Shown one piece after another: positions 1-5,834 of a DNA stretch of 7,502 bases (its first letter is position 1; each line of letters begins with the position of its first letter). The translations under genes and the position numbers were made by a program. The stretch comes from an uncultured Oscillospiraceae bacterium (GTDB lineage Bacteria; Bacillota; Clostridia; Oscillospirales; Acutalibacteraceae): contig UREO01000147.1 of the NCBI GenBank assembly GCA_900546895.1, positions 1-7,502 on the forward strand, read 5' to 3'. The notes below the pieces were generated by a model, which saw only the letters and a list, made by a program, of their open reading frames with translations, was not told the DNA's origin and ran no database searches.

Positions 1-1
1 T

Positions 2-781
2 CAGACCGATGGATATACGGTTAAGCTTTGCGATATTAACGAAGAGTTTGCCGCCGGCGGAAAAAAGAAAATCGCTAAAAGTTTCGAAAAGCTTGTAGCC
101 AAGGGAAAGATGGATCAGACAAAAGCGGACGAAATTCTCGCTAAAATCACAACCGGTACAAGAGAAATTGTTGCCGATTGTGACTTGGTTGTTGAAGCCG
201 CTCTTGAAAGAATGGACCTGAAAAAAGAATTGTTTCAGGCGCTGCAGGGCATCTGCAAGCCCGATGCGATTTTTGCCACCAATACGTCTTCTCTCTCCAT
301 CACCGAAATTTCAGCCGGGCTAGACAGAGCGGTCGTAGGCATGCATTTCTTTAACCCCGCACCGGTTATGAAGCTGGTCGAAGTGATCGCCGGCATCACG
401 ACTCCGGACGAGACGGTCGAAAAAATCAAGGCTATCTCTATTGAAATCGGTAAAACTCCTGTCCAGGTCAAGGAAGCTGCCGGTTTTGTTGTTAATAGAA
501 TTCTTGTTCCTATGATTAATGAAGCCGTTGGAATCTATGCCGACGGCACCGCTTCCGCTGAAGATATCGATACGGCAATGAAGCTGGGAGCCAATCATCC
601 GATGGGCCCCTTAGCTCTGGGCGATCTGATCGGGCTGGATGTCGTTCTTGCTGTTATGGAAGTGCTTCAGTCCGAAACGGGCGACAGTAAATACCGTCCT
701 CATCCCTTACTCAAAAAAATGGTCCGCGGCGGATTGCTGGGAAGAAAGACCGGTAAGGGTTTTTACGATTATACAAAATAA
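2..781 (+). CDS. hbd: 3-hydroxybutyryl-CoA dehydrogenase, 5'-truncated by window edge
   Basis: This enzyme interconverts acetoacetyl-CoA and 3-hydroxybutyryl-CoA with NAD(P)H in the cytoplasm, the second step of the butyryl-CoA pathway. The reading frame is open from base 2 to the TAA at 779-781, giving 259 visible codons. Clostridial Hbd has about 282 residues, so roughly 24 N-terminal residues, including the GxGxxG dinucleotide-binding loop, lie outside the window. The ATG at 110 is internal: the codons before it read VKLCDINEEF..., the second strand of the Rossmann fold ending in an acidic residue. Catalytic landmarks are visible: NTSSLSI (Ser), GMHFFNPAPVMKLVEV (His at 344-346 and the Glu), the family signature around AAGFVVNRILVPMINEA, and GANHPMGPLALGD (Asn). 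The C-terminus, LGRKTGKGFYDYTK, is typical of the family. The gene is followed by bcd after 43 nt, which supports a shared operon. Its promoter and any crt or thl genes are off the window. Confidence 0.96.
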   Translation, partial: QTDGYTVKLCDINEEFAAGGKKKIAKSFEKLVAKGKMDQTKADEILAKITTGTREIVADCDLVVEAALERMDLKKELFQALQGICKPDAIFATNTSSLSITEISAGLDRAVVGMHFFNPAPVMKLVEVIAGITTPDETVEKIKAISIEIGKTPVQVKEAAGFVVNRILVPMINEAVGIYADGTASAEDIDTAMKLGANHPMGPLALGDLIGLDVVLAVMEVLQSETGDSKYRPHPLLKKMVRGGLLGRKTGKGFYDYTK

Positions 782-812
782 AGATGGTTGATTGTTGCAA
801 ATTATAGATTTT

Positions 813-817
813 GGAGG
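813..817 (+). promoter_or_regulatory. Ribosome binding site of bcd
   Basis: GGAGG lies 7 nt before the ATG at 825. It decides the start: an in-frame TTG at 792 would add 11 residues (LQIIDFGGTS...) that read through this site and have no Shine-Dalgarno of their own, while related butyryl-CoA dehydrogenases begin MDF. Confidence 0.88.
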
Positions 818-824
818 AACGAGT

Positions 825-1964
825 ATGGATTTCGTACTTAGCAAGGAGCATGAGATGCTCCGTACGCTGTACAAAGAATTTGCTGAAAATGAAATAAAGC
901 CTCTTGCCCAGGAACTGGATGAAGAAGAGCGCTTTCCTGTAGAAACAGTCGAAAAACTGCGCAAATATGGTTTTTTAGGAATCCCCTTCCCGAAGGAATA
1001 CGGTGGCCAGGGCTGCGATACGCTTGCATATGTCATGTGCGTTGAAGAGATTGCGAAGGTTTGCGGCACAACCAGCGTGGTTGTGTCCGGACATACTTCC
1101 CTGGGCGCTTCCCCAATTTTGAAATTCGGCACTCCCGAGCAAATTGAAAAGTATTTTGTTCCGCTCGCAAAGGGTGACAAATTAGGCGCTTTCGCTCTGA
1201 CAGAACCGAACGCGGGTACTGATGCATCCATGCAGCAGACGAAAGCTGTCCTGGAGGGTGACCACTATGTGCTGAACGGCAGCAAAATCTTTATCACAAA
1301 TGCAGGTTATGCCGATACTTATATTATCATTGCCATGACGGACAAAAGCAAGGGAACCAGGGGTATCTCCGCGTTCATCGTTGAGAAGGACTTCCCGGGC
1401 TTCAGCGTAGGTAAGAAAGAAAAGAAGATGGGTATCCGCGGTTCTTCTACCTGTGAGCTCATTTTTGAAAACTGCATCGTTCCGAAGGAGAACTTGCTCG
1501 GCAGAGAGGGCAAGGGCTTCGGAATCGCTATGAACACACTTGACGGCGGCCGTATCGGCATCGCTGCCCAGGCTTTGGGCCTTGCGGAAGGCGCTTATGA
1601 GGAAACCGTCAAGTATGTAAAGGAAAGAAAGCAGTTTGGCAAACCAATTGCAAAATTCCAGAACACACAGTTCCAGATCGCGGATATGGCAACAAAGATC
1701 AAAGCGGCCCAGATGCTTGTTTATCGTGCCGCTATGGCAAAGGATGCCCAAAAGGTTTATTCAGAAGAAGCTGCAATGGCAAAGCTTTTTGCGGCTGAAG
1801 TTGCAATGGAGGTTACCACAAAAGCAGTTCAGCTTCATGGCGGTTATGGTTACACGAGAGAATATCCAGTTGAGCGCATGATGCGTGATGCCAAAATCAC
1901 CGAGATTTACGAAGGTACCAGCGAAGTTCAGCGCATGGTTATTTCCTCGAACGAACTTAAATAA
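825..1964 (+). CDS. bcd: Butyryl-CoA dehydrogenase (short-chain acyl-CoA dehydrogenase)
   Basis: This FAD enzyme reduces crotonyl-CoA to butyryl-CoA, taking electrons from the EtfAB pair encoded just downstream. The protein has 379 residues, the usual clostridial Bcd length, and starts MDFVLSKEHEML. The N-terminal helical domain spans about 1-120. The FAD/substrate motif ALTEPNAGTDAS starts at residue 124. The mid beta domain includes NGSKIFITNAGYADT. The C-terminal helical domain holds the second family signature at about 336-355 (QLHGGYGYTREYPVERMMRD). The catalytic base is expected to be Glu363 in IYEGTSEVQ, the position used in Megasphaera Bcd and in medium-chain enzymes. Strong overall resemblance to Clostridium acetobutylicum Bcd, together with the etfBA neighbours, points to the Bcd-Etf complex rather than a beta-oxidation enzyme. 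Chain-length preference (C4 only, or up to C6/C8) cannot be read from these motifs. Confidence 0.96.
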   Translation: MDFVLSKEHEMLRTLYKEFAENEIKPLAQELDEEERFPVETVEKLRKYGFLGIPFPKEYGGQGCDTLAYVMCVEEIAKVCGTTSVVVSGHTSLGASPILKFGTPEQIEKYFVPLAKGDKLGAFALTEPNAGTDASMQQTKAVLEGDHYVLNGSKIFITNAGYADTYIIIAMTDKSKGTRGISAFIVEKDFPGFSVGKKEKKMGIRGSSTCELIFENCIVPKENLLGREGKGFGIAMNTLDGGRIGIAAQALGLAEGAYEETVKYVKERKQFGKPIAKFQNTQFQIADMATKIKAAQMLVYRAAMAKDAQKVYSEEAAMAKLFAAEVAMEVTTKAVQLHGGYGYTREYPVERMMRDAKITEIYEGTSEVQRMVISSNELK

Positions 1965-1980
1965 CTATAAAAGCCCAAAA

Positions 1981-1984
1981 GGAG
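1981..1984 (+). promoter_or_regulatory. Ribosome binding site supporting the TTG start of etfB
   Basis: GGAG, within AAAAGGAGTGA, lies 9 nt before TTG at 1994. No in-frame ATG is near, and the next residues (NIVVCIKQVPNT) are the expected EtfB N-terminus, so TTG is the likely start. Confidence 0.8.
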
Positions 1985-1993
1985 TGACAATCT

Positions 1994-2776
1994 TTGAATA
2001 TTGTTGTTTGCATAAAACAAGTTCCAAACACCAACGAAGTGAAGCTGGACCCGGTAACCGGAACACTGATCAGAGAAGGCGTGCCCAGCATCATCAATCC
2101 TGATGATAAGGCCGGCCTGGAAGCCGCCCTTCGTCTGAAAGACGAGCAGGGCGCGCACGTTACCGTTTTGTCCATGGGTCCGCCGCAGGCCGACGCCGCT
2201 CTGCGCGAAGCGCTTGCGATGGGCGCGGACGAAGCGATTCTGGTAACAGACAGGGCTTTCGGCGGCGCCGACACTCTGGCAACTTCCACTACGATCGCTG
2301 CAGCGGTCAAAACGCTTCCATACGACCTGATTATCACAGGCCGTCAGGCTATCGACGGTGATACCGCGCAGGTTGGCCCCCAGATTGCCGAGCACCTCGG
2401 CATTCCGAATGTCAGCTATGCGGAGGAGATCAAAGTCAAGGGCGATTCCATCACTGTAAAACGCCAGTATGAAGACAGATATCACATTCTCAAGGTGAAA
2501 ATGCCCTGCCTGATTACTGCTTTAAGCGAATTGAATCAGCCGCGCTACATGACCCCGGGCGGAATTTTTGACGCATACAGAAGCAAAGAAGTCAAAACCA
2601 TTACCCGTGCGGATATTGAAGTAGACGACGCTCAAATCGGATTAAAAGGCTCACCAACCAGAGTTGCACAGACATTTACAAAGAGCTTGAAGGCGGCGGG
2701 TCAGCTTGTAAACCTTGACCCACAGGAGTCGGCTGAGTATATGCTCGAAAAACTCAGAGAAAAATTCATTATATAG
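1994..2776 (+). CDS. etfB: Electron transfer flavoprotein, beta subunit
   Basis: EtfB is the smaller subunit of the flavoprotein that passes electrons to Bcd. The protein has 260 residues, typical of clostridial EtfB, and begins at a TTG codon. The N-terminus reads NIVVCIKQVPNTNEVKLDP. Further landmarks are INPDDKAGLEAAL, a nucleotide/flavin-binding GGADTLATS at 90-98, and the hallmark GRQAIDGDTAQVGPQIAEHLG from residue 116. KRQYEDRYHILKVKMPCLITA is a divergent form of the ETF-beta signature, and the C-terminal arm includes LKGSPTRV. In bifurcating Etf proteins from Clostridia and Megasphaera/Acidaminococcus this subunit binds a second FAD where mitochondrial Etf binds AMP. The close similarity to that group and the bcd neighbour suggest the same here, but this is inferred. 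It lies 29 nt after bcd and 18 nt before etfA, clearly one transcript. Confidence 0.95.
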   Translation: MNIVVCIKQVPNTNEVKLDPVTGTLIREGVPSIINPDDKAGLEAALRLKDEQGAHVTVLSMGPPQADAALREALAMGADEAILVTDRAFGGADTLATSTTIAAAVKTLPYDLIITGRQAIDGDTAQVGPQIAEHLGIPNVSYAEEIKVKGDSITVKRQYEDRYHILKVKMPCLITALSELNQPRYMTPGGIFDAYRSKEVKTITRADIEVDDAQIGLKGSPTRVAQTFTKSLKAAGQLVNLDPQESAEYMLEKLREKFII

Positions 2777-2784
2777 TTGAAAGT

Positions 2785-2790
2785 GGTGAG
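2785..2790 (+). promoter_or_regulatory. Ribosome binding site of etfA
   Basis: GGTGAG lies 4 nt before ATG 2795. An alternative TTG at 2777 abuts the etfB stop codon but has no Shine-Dalgarno, and it would place this site inside the coding region, so ATG 2795 is preferred. Confidence 0.7.
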
Positions 2791-2794
2791 CAGT

Positions 2795-3814
2795 ATGGAT
2801 ATTCAAGAATATAAAGGCGTATTTATTTTCGTACAGCAGGTCGACAACAAAATAGCCGGCGTTTCTTTTGAGCTTCTTGGAAAAGCCAGGGAACTTGCTA
2901 AAGACATGGAAACAGAAGTGACCGCTGTTCTGCTTGGTTACAACGTATCCGGCCTTTGCAAAGAGCTGGCCAGACATGGCGCCGATAAGATTATCATGGT
3001 CGACAACAAGGCGCTCGAGGTTTATGCCACGGAGCCTTATGCACACAGCATGTATCACGTTATTGAAAAATACAAACCCGCGGTTGTCCTTTATGGTGCA
3101 ACCGCAATCGGCCGCGACCTTGCTCCGCGCGTATCTGCCAGAGTGAAAACCGGTCTGACAGCCGACTGCACAAAGCTTGAAGTCGCGGACGACGGCTCCA
3201 AGAACTTGAGAATGACCCGTCCCGCATTCGGTGGAAACATCATGGCGACGATCCTTTGCCCGGATCACCGTCCGCAGATGGCCACCGTGCGTCCCGGCGT
3301 TATGCAGAAGATCAAGCCGATCGAGGGCGCGGAAGTTCCTGTCGAAAAGTATGATCTCGAAATTGGCGCGGACCACCAGAATGTGGAAATCGTTGATATC
3401 ATCAAGAAGGTATCCAATAAAATGGATATCCAGGACGCAAAAATCCTCGTTTCCGGCGGCCGCGGTATGGGCTGCCCCGAGAATTTTTCCCTGCTCAAGG
3501 ATTTGGCCGACGCGCTCGGCGGCACCGTCAGCTCCTCCAGAGCGTGTGTTGACGCCGGCTGGGTCGAAAAAGATATTCAGGTCGGTCAGACAGGGAAGAC
3601 GGTCCGCCCGAATCTTTACATTGCCTGCGGTATTTCCGGCGCTATCCAGCATCTTGCCGGCATGGAAGAGTCCGATGTGATTATTGCTGTTAACAAGGAC
3701 GAAACCGCTCCGATCTTTGAAGTAGCCGATTACGGCATTGTCGGAGATGTTACCAAGATTTTGCCTCTGTTTACAGAAGAGGTCAAAAAGTCTATGGCGG
3801 CCCGCAACGCGTGA
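2795..3814 (+). CDS. etfA: Electron transfer flavoprotein, alpha subunit
   Basis: EtfA is the larger subunit; its C-terminal domain carries the FAD that shuttles electrons to Bcd. From ATG 2795 the protein has 339 residues, close to the usual clostridial length. The N-terminal domain starts MDIQEYKGVFIFVQQ and contains GATAIGRDLAPRVSARVKTGLTADCT and TRPAFGGNIMATI, followed by DHRPQMATVRPGVM. The C-terminal FAD domain has SGGRGMG at 220-226, the VGQTGKTVRPNLYIACG stretch, and the full ETF-alpha signature from residue 274 (LYIACGISGAIQHLAG...AVN). There is no N-terminal ferredoxin domain, unlike some fused EtfA proteins, so ferredoxin would be a separate partner. It is the last gene of the operon: a strong hairpin follows 18 nt after the stop. 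A 401-codon open frame on the opposite strand is a coding shadow. Confidence 0.95.
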   Translation: MDIQEYKGVFIFVQQVDNKIAGVSFELLGKARELAKDMETEVTAVLLGYNVSGLCKELARHGADKIIMVDNKALEVYATEPYAHSMYHVIEKYKPAVVLYGATAIGRDLAPRVSARVKTGLTADCTKLEVADDGSKNLRMTRPAFGGNIMATILCPDHRPQMATVRPGVMQKIKPIEGAEVPVEKYDLEIGADHQNVEIVDIIKKVSNKMDIQDAKILVSGGRGMGCPENFSLLKDLADALGGTVSSSRACVDAGWVEKDIQVGQTGKTVRPNLYIACGISGAIQHLAGMEESDVIIAVNKDETAPIFEVADYGIVGDVTKILPLFTEEVKKSMAARNA

Positions 3815-3832
3815 TTTCGCACTGTAAAAATC

Positions 3833-3864
3833 AGGACTCCGTGTAATTTTATGCACGGAGTCCT
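3833..3864 (+). terminator. Rho-independent terminator of the hbd-bcd-etfBA operon
   Basis: A perfect 11-bp stem (AGGACTCCGTG at 3833-3843 with CACGGAGTCCT at 3854-3864) encloses a 10-nt loop and is followed by TTTCTAT. It starts 18 nt after the etfA stop codon. The U-tract is short and interrupted, so some readthrough into the second hairpin downstream is possible. Confidence 0.85.
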
Positions 3865-3878
3865 TTCTATGTACGAGT

Positions 3879-4033
3879 TAAGAGGCGTTGCAAAACGACC
3901 TCAACAAAAAAACAGGGTACAAAAAACACGTCTTGATTGGGCTTTTAAAGCTGCTTCAAGACGTGTTTTTTAACATTTCAGGCTACTAATTGTGTAATTT
4001 GCTATCGGGAATTCGTTTTGCAGCAGCCCCTTA
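3879..4033. repeat. MITE-like inverted-repeat element, about 155 bp
   Basis: The ends form an imperfect inverted repeat. The left end is AGAGGCGTTGCAAAACGA (3881-3898). The right end at 4013-4031, read on the minus strand, is AGGGGCTGCTGCAAAACGA; they match at most positions with one single-base gap and share GCAAAACGA exactly. Both ends are flanked outward by TA (3879-3880 and 4032-4033), which could be a target-site duplication of the IS630/Tc1-mariner type. The interior has no coding frame and holds a near-concentric perfect 16-bp inverted repeat (3921-3971). Ends resembling GGCTGTTGCAAAA are common on insertion sequences in Firmicutes. A non-autonomous miniature element or a deleted insertion sequence is therefore likely, though a single copy cannot prove mobility. 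Confidence 0.5.
3921..3971. terminator. Bidirectional rho-independent terminator between convergent genes
   Basis: A perfect 16-bp inverted repeat, AAAAAACACGTCTTGA (3921-3936) against its complement at 3956-3971, has a 19-nt loop. The loop contains a small GCTTT/AAAGC palindrome. The A-run on the left and T-run on the right give a T-tract on either strand, so it can stop transcription from etfA (+) and from the CoA-transferase (-, stop codon about 100 nt away). Confidence 0.8.
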
Positions 4034-4068
4034 TCATTCTTTTCAGGCGGATGGTAATCTGTTTTCTT

Positions 4069-5634
4069 TCAGGTTTCTTCTTTCAGACCCATTTTTTCGT
4101 CTAAAAAGATACGTGCGTCCATTTGTTTCAGGTCGGGGGATATAATCGGCTTTATTGGCATATGGGCAAACACATCTTTTTCCAGATCAATACCGGGGGC
4201 GGTTTCCGTCAGCATAACGCCGTCCTCTGTCAGTTTGAATACCGCTCGTTCCGTAATGTACATAACCGGAAGATGATTCTTAATGGCTGTTTTTACGCTG
4301 AATGTAATATGTTCGACGTTCTCACGGAACTTATTGGCACTGCCTTCGTGCAAAATATGGAGTTTGCCGTCCTTGATTTCGGTTTTTAAACCGTTCGCCG
4401 TAAAGGTTCCACAGAAAAACACCTGTTTGGAGTTTTGGGAGATATCGATGAATCCGCCGCAACCGGGCAGCTTTGTACCGAATTTGGATACGTTTACATT
4501 GCCTTCCTTATCGGATTCGGCGAAGCCCAAAAACGCCTGGTCGAGTCCGCCGCCCTGATAGAAGTCGAACATGGAGGGCATAGAAATGATGGACTCGGGG
4601 TTCAGGCTGACGCCGAAGTCAATGCTGCTTTGCGGGTTGCCGCCAAAAATACCGGACTCTACGGTTAAAGAAAATTTATTTGTGATTCCTTCTTCCTGAG
4701 CGACGGAAGAGATGTATTCCGGGATACCGATCCCAAGGTTGACGATACTGCCGTCTTTCAGTTCCATTGCCGCGCGGCGGGCAATGATTTTCTTATTGTT
4801 CAGAGGTGCCGGGGTAAATTCGGAAAGCCCCATTCTGTGTTCTCCGGAGAAGCCGGGATTATACTGTGTGCCATAGTTCTGCATATGATATTTGATATCG
4901 CTGACAACGACTACCGCATCCACCAGAACGCCCGGGATTTCCACTTTTTGCGGGTCGAGAGATCCCGCTTCCACGACTTTTTCGACCTGAACGATCACGG
5001 TGCCGCCGGAATTTTTGCATGCCTGTGCCACCGCGAGCGTTTCCGTACGAACGCCTTCGCGCTCTATGGAAATATTTCCGTTCTCGTCCGCATAGGTGCC
5101 TCCCAGAATAGCGAAATCAACAGGATGGGTCTTGTAAAAAAGAAATTCTTTTCCGTCGATTTCCATTAGGCTGACCAAATCCTCCTCTGCCCGTGTAAGG
5201 GGATTCAGCTTCCCGCCCAGGCTGCGGGGATCGACAAAGGTACCGAGGCCCACCTGAGAGATGGTTCCCGGTTTATGTGCCGCTGTATCGCGGAACATGT
5301 GGGTGGTAACGCCCTGAGGGAAATCGTACGCCAGTATTTTGTTCTCAATGACCAGTTTCCCGAGTTTGGGAGCCATCCCCCAGTGACCGCCGATTCCCCG
5401 GCGCACCAGCCCCTCGTGGGCTAGATGGTTCAGGCCCTTTGTTTTTCCGTCGCCCTGAGCGGCGCAAAACAACAGGGTAAGATTATTCGGTTCCCCGGTT
5501 TCCAGAAAACGGTTTTCAATTTCCATTGCAATTTCCTCGGCAACCGAGGCGCCCATAAATCCGTTTGTCGCGAAATTAATATTGTTTGGCACCAGATCGG
5601 CCGCTTGCCGCGCAGTCAATATCTTTACACCCAT
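4069..5634 (-). CDS. Family I acyl-CoA:carboxylate CoA-transferase (propionate CoA-transferase/YdiF type)
   Basis: The enzyme moves CoA between an acyl-CoA and a free acid through a covalent glutamyl-CoA intermediate. The protein has 521 residues, matching one-chain enzymes such as Clostridium propionicum Pct (about 524), with the alpha and beta halves fused. Alpha-half landmarks are NGFMGASVAEEIA, RFLETGEPNNLT, HEGLVRRGIGGHWGMAPKLGKL and FRDTAAHKPGTISQVGLGTFVDPR. The middle has SGEHR. The beta half has NLGIGIPEYISSVAQEEG, then TVESGIFGG with the predicted catalytic Glu326, and later GCGGFIDISQNSKQVFFCGTFTANGL, ITERAVFKL and ETAPGIDLEKDV. The start ATG (5632-5634) has GGAGG 8 nt upstream. Possible substrates include butyryl-, propionyl-, lactoyl- or acetoacetyl-CoA with acetate; the sequence does not choose. 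Next to a butyryl-CoA operon, acid release with acetate as acceptor is a reasonable inference. It differs from the ~450-residue But-type butyryl-CoA:acetate transferase. Confidence 0.9.
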   Translation of the reverse strand: MGVKILTARQAADLVPNNINFATNGFMGASVAEEIAMEIENRFLETGEPNNLTLLFCAAQGDGKTKGLNHLAHEGLVRRGIGGHWGMAPKLGKLVIENKILAYDFPQGVTTHMFRDTAAHKPGTISQVGLGTFVDPRSLGGKLNPLTRAEEDLVSLMEIDGKEFLFYKTHPVDFAILGGTYADENGNISIEREGVRTETLAVAQACKNSGGTVIVQVEKVVEAGSLDPQKVEIPGVLVDAVVVVSDIKYHMQNYGTQYNPGFSGEHRMGLSEFTPAPLNNKKIIARRAAMELKDGSIVNLGIGIPEYISSVAQEEGITNKFSLTVESGIFGGNPQSSIDFGVSLNPESIISMPSMFDFYQGGGLDQAFLGFAESDKEGNVNVSKFGTKLPGCGGFIDISQNSKQVFFCGTFTANGLKTEIKDGKLHILHEGSANKFRENVEHITFSVKTAIKNHLPVMYITERAVFKLTEDGVMLTETAPGIDLEKDVFAHMPIKPIISPDLKQMDARIFLDEKMGLKEET

Positions 5635-5666
5635 TCTTCAATCCTCCGAAAAAATACTTTGTTAAT

Positions 5667-5694
5667 ATTATATCATTTCCCTGTGAAATTACAA
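5667..5694 (-). promoter_or_regulatory. Sigma-70-type promoter of the CoA-transferase gene
   Basis: Read on the minus strand: -35 TTGTAA (5694-5689), a 16-nt spacer and a perfect -10 TATAAT (5672-5667), about 32 nt upstream of the start codon. The spacer carries a short inverted repeat, ATTTC-N5-GAAAT (5675-5689), which could be an operator but may be chance. Confidence 0.75.
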
Positions 5695-5742
5695 GTTCTT
5701 TTGTACCCAAACATGTCTTTTCGTGGCCAATAGGGTAAAAAA

Positions 5743-5754
5743 ATAAGATCTTAT
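5743..5754. promoter_or_regulatory. 12-bp perfect palindrome in divergent control region
   Basis: ATAAGATCTTAT is fully self-complementary. It lies about 50 bp upstream of the CoA-transferase -35 and upstream of the likely WYL-gene promoter. It is a possible regulator binding site; AT-rich palindromes of this size also arise by chance. Confidence 0.3.
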
Positions 5755-5760
5755 GACAGA

Positions 5761-5780
5761 TTGGTAAAGAATGATACCAA
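5761..5780. promoter_or_regulatory. Candidate operator TTGGTA-N8-TACCAA
   Basis: Perfect 6-bp inverted repeats are separated by 8 bp, so the half-site centres are 14 bp apart, a geometry that could suit a dimeric HTH protein. It sits between the divergent CoA-transferase and WYL-regulator genes and just upstream of the regulator's possible -10. This makes it the best candidate for autoregulation or control of both genes, by position only. Confidence 0.4.
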
Positions 5781-5794
5781 ATTTTGCCATATTG

Positions 5795-5803
5795 TGATAA
5801 AAT
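5795..5803 (+). promoter_or_regulatory. Possible extended -10 promoter of the WYL regulator gene
   Basis: TG-A-TAAAAT (5795-5803) resembles an extended -10 element (TGnTATAAT). No good -35 is found 16-18 bp upstream; the nearest fit, TACCAA at 5775, overlaps the candidate operator. It would give a leader of roughly 25 nt. This is a weak call. Confidence 0.35.
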
Positions 5804-5823
5804 AATTTTGAAAAAAAGAAAGC

Positions 5824-5829
5824 AGGTGA
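5824..5829 (+). promoter_or_regulatory. Ribosome binding site supporting the TTG start of the WYL regulator
   Basis: AGGTGA lies 5 nt before TTG 5835. A nearer ATG at 5831 is in another frame. The in-frame ATG at 5859 lacks a Shine-Dalgarno, and an in-frame TTG at 5784 lies upstream of the likely promoter. Confidence 0.65.
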
Positions 5830-5834
5830 AATGT

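Noticed and set aside
1182..1751. 189-codon minus-strand open frame opposite bcd (and a similar one at 707-1231)
   Set aside because: Both are shadows of bcd without a recognisable domain or ribosome binding site.
1928..2485. 185-codon minus-strand open frame opposite the end of bcd and etfB
   Set aside because: It crosses the bcd-etfB junction antisense to both and resembles no protein family I know.
2651..3856. 401-codon open frame on the minus strand opposite etfA
   Set aside because: It is fully antisense to a well-recognised gene and its GTG start lies inside the terminator hairpin. It has no ribosome binding site, and its low-complexity, unfamiliar sequence is what codon bias of the sense gene produces.
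5682..5693. TGTGAAATTACA as a possible Rex or CRP-like operator
   Set aside because: Too short and asymmetric for the Rex consensus (TTGT-type 18-mer), and the CRP-like match covers only the outer bases.
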